Assembly: GCF_030272615.1 (NCBI RefSeq)
Contig: NC_081406.1
Coordinates: 242,847,218-242,911,217, forward strand
From: Cryptomeria japonica
Lineage: Eukaryota > Streptophyta > Pinopsida > Cupressales > Cupressaceae
Reading direction: 5' to 3'
Length of the DNA stretch: 64,000 nt
Shown: positions 56,988 to 64,000 of the stretch, one piece after another
How the letters are laid out: every line of letters starts with the position of its first letter
How positions within the stretch are numbered: position 1 is the first letter of the stretch
Notes under the pieces: model-generated
Database searches by the model: none
What the model was told of the DNA's origin: nothing
The model's input: the letters and a program-made list of their open reading frames with translations, nothing else
Program-made: the position numbers and the translations under genes

Positions 56988-57793
56988 TATGATATCCCCG
57001 ACATAATTAAATAATAAATTTAATTATTTTATTGTAAGGCCCCAAATTTAATAACAAACCTTTTGGGCCCTTTTATTTTATTAGATTAGGCAAGTCTTAG
57101 TTGGTCGTGTCGGCCCGTTTGTAACCCTTCGGGAAGTTTCCTGGAGCCCATATATATGACCGAGTTAGTCTTTGTCATAGGTATGCGATTTTGGTATTTT
57201 CTCTTGATTGTGCGAATTCCAATTGGAGTTTTGTTATCTGCCATTTCGAAGGTGAAAGACCCTCCCTATTTGGTTCTCGCAATTTCGGTGGGAGTAACTC
57301 CTCACCCTACTCTACCTTGCTCCCAGTCCCGGATTGTTGTAATTTGAAGTGCATTAATTTGACTATTCTCTGGCTCGTGTAATAACATATAAATCTTCTT
57401 GTTAATCGTTTATCTGGCATCATATCTTATTGCAAGCTTCATCGATTGGTTCGGCGACTAGTCTTCACTACTGTACGGTTTTCACATTGTACGGACTGCA
57501 CCCTCACCGTATGATCTCACACCGTACTGCCACCCTTCCTCACACCACCGTACATCCTTTGAACTATACGGCCTCCCTCACTCCATCGGACGACATTCAT
57601 ACCATGCTGCCACCCCTCCTCCCACCACCGTTCAGTCTTCACTCCACCGTATGACCCCCCCTTCACCGTACGACCTTCCACACCCTCACCGTACATCACA
57701 CCTCCACCGTACGACAACCCAACCATCGTACGGGTGTCCCTTCCAGTGTACAGTAGATCAGCCCTCGACACCGTACAGGCCCGGAACATTACA
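56988..57793 (+). mobile_element. G2 3' LTR
   Basis: It starts TATGATATCCCC, directly after a purine-rich GGGAGGACTA, and ends CATTACA. It is 806 bp; relative to the 5' LTR it lacks 16 bp between two CCGTA motifs near 57650. Confidence 0.9.
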
Positions 57794-57868
57794 ATGTAAT
57801 ATATTATCTGAAAAATGGCCATGCAACAATATTTCAAAAAGCTCACTCTCCAAATGAGAGGAGGCGAT

Positions 57869-57956
57869 CTTATATAGGAGTCCAAAAATTTTGAACGACC
57901 GAGATCGAACAGCGATCAAGGGCTCAGATTAAAAGTTCAAAACCCTAATTAGGGTT
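57869..57956 (-). promoter_or_regulatory. inverted telobox plus TATA box, reverse L unit
   Basis: AAAACCCTAATTAGGGTTTT, a perfect 20-bp palindrome, lies at 57939-57958. TATATAAG on the minus strand starts at 57876, 80 bp downstream. The ORF stop lies 57 bp upstream of the palindrome core. Confidence 0.75.
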
Positions 57957-58012
57957 TTCCCAAACTTTAACAATTAAAATTAACAAGTAGACAAGTGGCG
58001 CAATTGCTATTG

Positions 58013-58433
58013 TCACTGAGGTGAGTGTCTAGTTTCCTTTTTTGTAGATTCGATGTACTTGGACACAAGAAGTCGCACCTCCTCTATTGTGACACTTGGC
58101 AAGTTGCTAATTTGGAAGTCGACCATATCCACATCATCAGCACAAGTGGCGAGAGTGTCTTCCCAGCCAGTGGCCTGGGTCAGGAAATTTTCATCTATGC
58201 ATATGAAGCTCGAAACTCTGGAGAGATCCTCCCTAAGAATTGGCCCTAAAACTTTGAAGAAGTTTCGTTGAACTTGTGCTCTCAAATTCTCTGCACGCAG
58301 ATGCTTCTCTCGAACCTCATCTTGTTGCAATATCTCAGCTACCACAAAGAAGACCTTGTCTTGAATATCTCTGATGGTCTTTTCAAATTCTGAACACTTG
58401 GCCTCGAAATTTCTCAAACATTCAACCCTTTCG
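58013..58433 (-). pseudogene. L-group ORF, C-terminal fragment
   Basis: Reverse-strand open frame of at least 134 codons (58417-58013). It is helical and charged: CSEFEKTIRDIQDKVFFVVA, KHLRAENLRAQVQRNFFKVL, then the ending LPSVTIEEVRLLVSKYIEST. The end motif matches unit 2 (LPRISMEELDSVLAKFLDY) and 62300 (LPHVSMDEVDQIVSRFFEY). The 5' part is cut off by the junction with T2 at about 58433. Function is unknown. Confidence 0.65.
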
Positions 58434-58531
58434 TACGGTTAGGAGAAGTTGTACGGTCAAGAGAGGTTGTAGGGTCAGGAGAGGGAAGGGTACGGACCAA
58501 TCCGTATGGTGGAGAGGCAGCAGCTAGTACA

Positions 58532-61130
58532 ATGGATCGTACAAATTGGCGAAGCACACTTGTAGACTGTTATAATAATGGTCAAGGATGGGACAAAGAC
58601 AGGGGAACAGGGCAAAGCAGTTGCAATGCAACCATAACAACTCCAGATCCAGCCAGCAGCAGCAAGAAGGCCAAAATCAGGCCAAAAGTGCAAAAGGATC
58701 CAAAGGGAATCACAACGGAGAATGTAGCCTTTAAGAGTGACTAGCAGCAAATGTCGTACGTGGTATGAGGAAACTTCCCCCGACCATGTGATAAAGGACT
58801 CCCTCAAAAAAGCTCAGGTAGACCATTGCATCCAGATGTCAACATTCAACATTAAGGATTTTGAGCTGGTGCTACGGACTATGGTATCCGGATACAACCA
58901 TCTGGAAAGGGCTTCCATCATTCAGTTCCAGGGCTGCACAGTACGAATTTGATTTAAACCGGAAGATTTCAGGAGGGTATTTGGTATACCCAAGAAGGGG
59001 ACATCTGCAGAAAAACCAGCCAAGAAGCTCACCAAGGAGAAGAAGTGGCTACTGGATTTGGTATGCAGAGATGACCTCACAAAAGAGCAATGGAAAAGAA
59101 CCTAGTCTGACAGTAGGGGGTTGAAGCGTGTGTTTATTGCACTAGGAGAATGGAGAATGTTGATGGACTTGGTAAAAAGTCGCCTCACAAGAGCCAGTCG
59201 AGCATCCGACATAGCCATCTGGATGATAGGGTTAATGAATGGAATCAAATGTGGCAAAGTATACAACTAGGGGCAACTTTTGGTGGAAAGAATTCATGAT
59301 TTTCTCAAGTTGGAACACAAGATATTTTACATGTGCCACCATGCCATCAGCCTATTCCTGGATGTCGTACACCTGCAAGTACCGCCAGAAATGTGGGGAA
59401 CTTTTGAACCGCGCGGACGGGTCGAACCCAATAAGCTGACCATGTACTACTATGCCCATCTAGACATGCTTGGTGACACCACGTAGTCGGCAAAGAGGAG
59501 GAAGTTGGACATGTCCGTAGAAGTTGAAGATGACAGTAGTACCGAAGATTCTGAGGAAGAGGCCAAAGAGACTGAGGAGCAGGAGGGTGGCGATGAGGGG
59601 TTCTATATGGCACCACACACAGCCGTAGAGGATGAAGGGGAAGCAGAATCGCAGCAACAAGAAGAGGAGGAAGAGGAAGAGAAGCATGGAGGCCTGCGAG
59701 CACAATGGAAGAGCACACAGGTGAAATTCACACCCCCAAAATTATCTTCAGCACCCTTGGTACCACAGGAAGCACTTACAGTAGCTAGTCCGGTCGGGGA
59801 CGTACGACCTGTACGGTTGTTGTTTCGGAAAATCAATAAAGGAGAACCACCGGCACAATGGTGGGTGTCACTGTTGCAGATCACCTTAGTTGTACTCGAG
59901 TCGCAAACCGCGGAACGTACCAGTATGGTAGACCAGACGGTGGCAAAGGAGGCCATACAACATAGCCCGAGTAGAATATCTCAAGAGACGATCGTACCAA
60001 GGGTAGTCGTATAGGGAATTGGTACTAGTATGGCAGATTCATGTACTAGCATAGCAAGTACTAGTACGGTACCAGCATGTACTAGTACGACAGGTACTAG
60101 TATGATACCAATGAAGAAAGATGAGTCAGGGGATGTACCGATGACTGGAGATGGGCTGGAGGAGTTGGCAATACTGGAGGCGCTGACGGATGAGGATACA
60201 GATGCATCATTGGATGGGTGGCTGGGACAGTTTGCACTCACACCTCACCCCCCACCTCCCCTGCACCACACACCATGGCCATTGGGCCGCATCAGACACA
60301 TGACATGACTACCTCTATCACAAACCAGGATGAGGATGTCGGTTGACGAGAAGCATAGGGCAACAAGAAGTGGTAGGCAAAGCCAGAAGATCAGCAATGA
60401 TGGGGAAAGCGGGCCGGAAGGATCACTGGCAGGACTTCACCTCGTTCCACCAGATCCTAGCGATCTGGTAGGCTCGTTCCAGCGGTTCCTTGGAGAGCTA
60501 CAAGGGATTTCAGATGTAGCACGTGGAATGGCACAGTTGACGGGGCAGATGGAGTCCGACAACTCCGTCGACGCTGAGAAACTACACCACTTCATGATGT
60601 CTGGATGTGCAGACAAGTTTGCGCACCACTTTGAGCAACAGGGGTTGCCAAACAGTAGTACTCTGGAGATGGTACAGGAATGGGCACGCATGCGACTGGT
60701 GGAAGGAGGGGGCACCTTGGGCACCACCTTGCGTAGCATGGAGGGATCCTTCTGGGATGTGTACCTACAAATGCGACAGAGCCAGATAGAGCAGGAGGCC
60801 CAGCGGTTGTATGTAGCAAAACTGGAGAAGGAAGGGGAGAAGCGTGCACAGCTAGCTGCAGTAGAAAAGAACCTGCGGGATGAGCTAGAAACGAAGGTGA
60901 CTACTTATGAGGCTCGTTGCAGCATGCAGAAGGAGGTGCAAGTACTGGCAGCAAAGGTGGCCGAGCTTACCTTACCAATGGAGCAAAAAGACAAAAAACT
61001 ATTGGAGGCCGCACACATGGTGAAGAAGGCACGGGAACAGTAGTTGATGGCAGAGAAGAACCTCAGACTCCACACAAGGCAACAACCTTCTTCTTCGGCC
61101 ACTACAGGGACGCCTGCTCCCCCTTCTCAG
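58532..61130 (+). pseudogene. T2 extra ORF (ORF2)
   Basis: Same order as T ORF2: a basic N-terminus (SSSKKAKIRPKVQKD), a conserved domain (HCIQMSTFNIKDFELVLRT ... FRRVFGIPKKG ... VFIALGEWRMLMDLVKSRL ... FYMCHHAISLFLDVVHLQV; stops in between), and WGTFEPRGRVEPNKLTMYYY. A very acidic linker follows (59500-59700: EDSEEEAKETEEQ), then a Thr/Ser-rich stretch with repeated ACTAGT, and a coiled-coil C-terminus (60330-61043: SQIEQEAQRLYVAKLEKEGE ...). Broken by about six stops or shifts. Confidence 0.7.
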
Positions 61131-61209
61131 TCTTAGTCTTTCGTTTTGTATTCCAGCTCCTATTGTCTTAGTCGTCTAGAAGACGACTACTTTTTTGGGG
61201 GGGGGCTGA

Positions 61210-61537
61210 TGTTAGGGGTCAATCACACGTAGTTTGTACTTGGGATGGGTGTTTATGTTTGGTTATGTTTGAGTCGTCGAGAGGTTCCCGTGGGGTAGTT
61301 GGTAGTTAGTGACGGTTAGCAACTTGGCCAACCGTCGTGTCTATATATAATTCAGATGGAACCTCGGCAAGGGGGGGATTGTACTGACATATTCTGGAGA
61401 ATTCAATAAAGATGTCATTCTTCTAGTATAGCTGTTTGTTATTGTTACTTATGCTTTGATATATGAATGTTCTGTTACATGAATAATTGGTACGTGTGGG
61501 AAATCCTTGTTTTATCTGTGAGTTTACCAACCTCACA
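61210..61537 (+). mobile_element. T2 3' LTR
   Basis: A 328-bp LTR, TGTTAGGGGTCAATC ... CCAACCTCACA, with a TATA box CTATATATAA near 61338 and AATAAA near 61406. It differs from the T LTR in sequence, so T2 is a separate subfamily. The candidate duplication TTAAG lies at 61538-61542. Confidence 0.8.
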
Positions 61538-62349
61538 TTAAGGACTAAACAGTGCACTGGGCAATTCAAATGCCCATCTTTGCAATCAGGGATTTCGAAT
61601 CATGTTTGCGAATGATGGTGGCCACATACGACAGCGCAACTAGGGCATCAACATTCTCTTACCAGCAGAGTACTGTGACCGTATCCTTTGCAGCCAATGA
61701 TTTTGCCAAGGTCTTTGGCATACCAGATGAGGGAAAGAAAGTGGACAAGAATGCCACTAAGACCTCACCAAAAAGGAAGGAACAATTGCTACGGCTGATG
61801 TGTCGAAGTGATCTTTTAGACCAGGGATGGGCAGCGATTAAGGAACCAAAGGGGAGAGGATTAAAAAAATCATATATTGTGCCAGGTGAATGGCAGTGTC
61901 TGCTAGATGTTATGAAAAGCAAACTTATCGGAGCTAGCAGGGCATCGGACACAACGGTACCCATGATTGCATTTATGAATGGATTGAGGAATGGGATGGC
62001 GTACAACTGGGTTACAGTCTTGTCCGACAAAATTCATGAATTTTTTATCCTACGACACAAGGCTTTTTACATGCCGTTGGAGAATCTGAAGATCAAAGTA
62101 CAAGACATCTACTTTGCCATCTCAAGACCGGTCTTTAAGAGCCACCTGGCTAAAATATCGAACCTCTTTTCCATCAGGGATGCCTTTTAGAAGCAGCAAG
62201 TAGACTGGGAATTCACCTTTGCTCTTTGTGCAGATAACTTAGAAGGATTGGAATTCAAGGTCAACCTATTGCCACATGTCTCCATGGATGAGGTTGACCA
62301 GATTGTGTCCAGGTTCTTTGAATATCAGAAGAAGAGGGTGCAATCCTAA
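61538..62349 (+). pseudogene. chimeric ORF: Tat-type ORF2 domain joined to L-type C-terminus
   Basis: The open frame 61552-62190 starts in the conserved ORF2 domain (VHWAIQMPIFAIRDFES, FAKVFGIPDEGKKVD, SYIVPGEWQCLLDVMKSKLI, HEFFILRHKAFYMP). At about 62080 it passes without a frameshift into L-type sequence (LENLKIKVQDIYFA). After one TAG at 62188-62190 the same frame ends LPHVSMDEVDQIVSRFFEY at TAA 62347. It lacks the acidic linker and coiled coil of T ORF2. It may be a fusion by deletion, or may show that the L ORF and the Tat ORF2 are the same gene with different tails. Confidence 0.6.
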
Positions 62350-63315
62350 AAGATAGCATCTCATGCCACTTGTCTTATGTGCAGTTAATCATAGATTTTA
62401 TTTTGGGAAACCCTAATTAGGGTTGTGCTGTTTAGATCTCGACCGTTGATCTTAAATCAATCTCAACCATTTATTTTTCTTTCAAAACTCTATATAAACC
62501 CCTCTCATTCTCTCATTTCAGTGTTATGGAGAGTTTTATGAAATTGTTGCACAGAGCTATTTGAGTAATAAAATATTCATTATGAGTGTTGTTTTGAAAT
62601 CTTTTTATTGCTAAATGGTTGCATGGTTACATACTCCCTTCAACAATTAGATTAGATTTGCTTAAGTAATTTGTTTGCAAGTTGCTGGATGAATGATAGA
62701 TTTGATAGTTTAGATAGGTGAAATCTCGCTCATACTTTTGTTGAATGGGTGATTTTCGTTTAACGTGCAAAGATAGTCTGAGCTTTTATGTGGATGTTTA
62801 ACTTCTACTTAGAATAATATTGTTCAATTGTTGGTATTATTCGAAAGTGTGAAAATTATAAGCACAACCTTAGAAGATTGCACCCGCTCTGTGTAGTTGT
62901 CCAAGCGTGACGAAACAAAGTGTCGTTACTAAGTTTCACCTAATCTATACCATCTCTTGAGTTCATAGGAATAGCTTAGAAGTAGTATAGAATCCCTAAA
63001 CCTTCATCCTTTTATCTTTTTTGGAAGTCTTAAACCAAAAAACCCAAAAACATAGTGCATAAGTTGTTAAATCTACCTAAATTCAATCTGTGAGTGATAC
63101 TAGTTAACAAACGTAAGTCCCCCTTCAGATTTTCAGCACACACTACCCAAGTAGCTATCCCACGGAAGTCGCTCATTCGCACATATAGACCTTGGAGTCG
63201 CCTTATGGTCTTCTTGCAATCTTGGCACAAGTAGTGATTTTGTTCAGGAGAGGATAGAGTATCCTTGTGGTATTTTATTCTAAGTGTTCAGTAGATGATA
63301 AAACGTCCACCAACA
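62350..63315 (+). mobile_element. L-group 3' terminal module
   Basis: After the ORF stop come the telobox palindrome (62409-62424), TATA box (62491), an ~820-bp leader ending with the GTAAGTCCCC block (about 63113), TTGTTCAGGAGAGGATAGAG, TATTTTATTCTAAGTG and the terminus AACGTCCACCAACA at 63315. The reverse complement of this end starts TGTTGGTGGACGTTTT. Confidence 0.7.
62409..62498 (+). promoter_or_regulatory. inverted telobox plus TATA box, right-hand L unit
   Basis: AACCCTAATTAGGGTT lies at 62409-62424 and TATATAAA at 62491-62498, 82 bp apart. The ORF stop is 60 bp upstream. Confidence 0.7.
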
Positions 63316-63677
63316 TATCTATTACCCAATATTTATCTTGAATAATAGTACTGTCCACAATATATTGTAATTGCTTGGCATAGATTTGTAACTGGCAATT
63401 AAGAGTTTGCAGAGCAATGGTCCAAGTGACCTCTATCCATTACCAACCGTTATATTATCAAGCATCTCTATTTATCACACAACACCTCTATTGATCAGCT
63501 CATATGAGAAAGATAATGAGAACTGGCATCCAAGGAATATCTTATTGCAGGAAGCCAATCAATAGGTATGTTGATCGACTAAAGGAGTGAACTAGTCTCA
63601 GAATATTGACAACGGCAACATCTAGAGATGTTGGTTTTTGCTTTCTGATACTTTTATGATAGTTTTAACCTAAGTTG
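63316..63677. other. AT-rich sequence, nothing recognised
   Basis: No coding region or repeat family was recognised between the L-group terminus and the GC-rich repeat. Confidence 0.4.
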
Positions 63678-63862
63678 CAGGGTTCGCCCCTGGGAAGCCC
63701 TGGTACGGGTCCGGGTTCGACCGGGTCCGTGGTACGGGTCCGGTTCGACCTGGGTTCGACCAGGGTTCGTAAAACCCAGGGTGGGTTCGACCCGGGTCGA
63801 ACCCAGTCGAACCCGGGGTCGAACCCAGTCGAACCCGGGCGGACCCAGTCGAACCCGCGTGG
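63678..63862. repeat. GC-rich GGTTCGACC / GTCGAACCC repeat cluster
   Basis: About 185 bp made almost only of GGTTCGACC, GGTACGGGTCC and, from about 63780 on, GTCGAACCC in the opposite sense, so the block is itself partly palindromic. It starts CAGGGTTCGCCCC, which resembles the start of some hAT-type termini, but the other end is outside the window. It stands out sharply from the AT-rich flanks. Confidence 0.6.
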
Positions 63863-64000
63863 CTGGGCGGCCCAATAAGTTAAAAAACAAACCAAATTTT
63901 ATTTTTTTTTCAATTCCGCCTTTAAAAAAGCGAAAATTATAACCTAAAAAACACTTCTAAAACATCTTATTGACACATTTCACCTCATTTGTGTTGCAAA
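63863..64000. other. AT-rich end of window
   Basis: No feature was recognised. If the preceding repeat is a transposon terminus, this is the first part of its interior. Confidence 0.3.

Larger units (their letters stand above)
51538..57793 (+). mobile_element. chromovirus G2 (Ty3/gypsy), complete copy
   Basis: A 6,256-bp element with duplication ATGTA (51533-51537 and 57794-57798). The LTRs are 822 and 806 bp; the difference is one 16-bp deletion. An initiator-Met primer site, gag, protease, RT, RNase H, integrase and chromodomain lie in the usual order. Several stops and altered catalytic residues make it non-autonomous. Confidence 0.95.
51080..58433 (-). mobile_element. reverse-strand L-group unit (3' part), split by G2
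   Basis: On the minus strand this is the 3' part of an L-group unit: ORF C-terminus (58433-58013), telobox palindrome (57956-57941), TATA box (57876-57869), leader (57868-57799), then, after removing G2, 51537-51080 ending in GACACCAACA. The terminus abuts the H1 3' LTR. The other end is lost at about 58433, where T2 sequence begins, so no duplication can be confirmed. Confidence 0.7.
58434..61537 (+). mobile_element. Tat-like element T2, 5'-truncated
   Basis: It retains the GTACGG-rich spacer, the extra ORF, a polypurine tract (TTTTTTGGGGGGGGGG, about 61190-61205) and one LTR. Gag and pol are missing. The LTR is followed by TTAAG, within another extra-ORF copy, so T2 probably inserted into a related element before losing its 5' part. 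Confidence 0.8.

Noticed and set aside
59347-59956. Minus-strand frames opposite the T2 acidic linker
   Set aside because: Ser/Leu-rich complements of Glu-rich codons; shadows of ORF2.

Overview
This window looks like nuclear DNA of a seed plant with a very large, transposon-filled genome. A conifer or other gymnosperm is plausible, but the sequence alone does not fix the species. One single-copy host gene can be recognised: the 3' half of a nuclear DUF1350-family gene on the minus strand (coding exons 3297-3428, 8118-8249, 8362-8451 and 8644-8759). Its last intron is 4.7 kb and holds a reverse-strand remnant of a chromodomain Ty3/gypsy element. Almost everything from about 10 kb to the right end is nested retroelement sequence.

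Left to centre (10.0-28.7 kb): a decayed Ty1/copia element on the plus strand has been split into four visible pieces (gag/protease start; pre-integrase; reverse transcriptase; RT/RNase H tail). The invaders are a 4,592-bp TGTTG...CAACA unit at 11223-15814 (target duplication GGTTG); a related ORF-bearing unit at about 16127-25921, itself interrupted by a 2,965-bp solo-LTR-like unit at 19148-22112 (ATATG); a minus-strand solo LTR of the chromovirus family at 26593-28335 (CAAAC); and a further TGTTG unit starting at 28697.

Centre (32.8-51.1 kb): a chromovirus (here H1) with 2.1-kb LTRs, an initiator-Met-type primer site, gag, protease, RT, RNase H, integrase and chromodomain. It is interrupted in gag by a complete 9.6-kb Tat/Athila-like Ty3 element (here T; 36138-45737, target duplication AGAAG, two 265-bp LTRs) that carries an extra ORF between pol and the 3' LTR. 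The 3' LTR of H1 is cut at 51079 by a minus-strand member of the TGTTG/CAACA family (here L), which is itself split by a second complete chromovirus (here G2; 51538-57793, target duplication ATGTA).

Right (58.4-64.0 kb): a 5'-truncated second Tat-like element (T2), whose 3' LTR abuts another copy of the extra-ORF domain. That copy is joined in frame to an L-type 3' end (ends 63315). The window closes with a GC-rich GGTTCGAC-type tandem repeat.

The most interesting material is the L group. These units have TGTTG/CAACA ends and 5-bp target duplications but no visible paired LTRs. They carry one large RT-less ORF that shares a domain with the extra ORF of the Tat-like elements. A fixed 3' module follows: ORF stop, about 57-98 bp, inverted telobox palindrome, about 80-90 bp, TATA box. 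Each unit also has its own private array of a reiterated motif in its 5' half, one of them a hairpin array with a 166/176-bp period. All protein-coding TE parts are broken by stops and frameshifts, and no intact autonomous element is visible.
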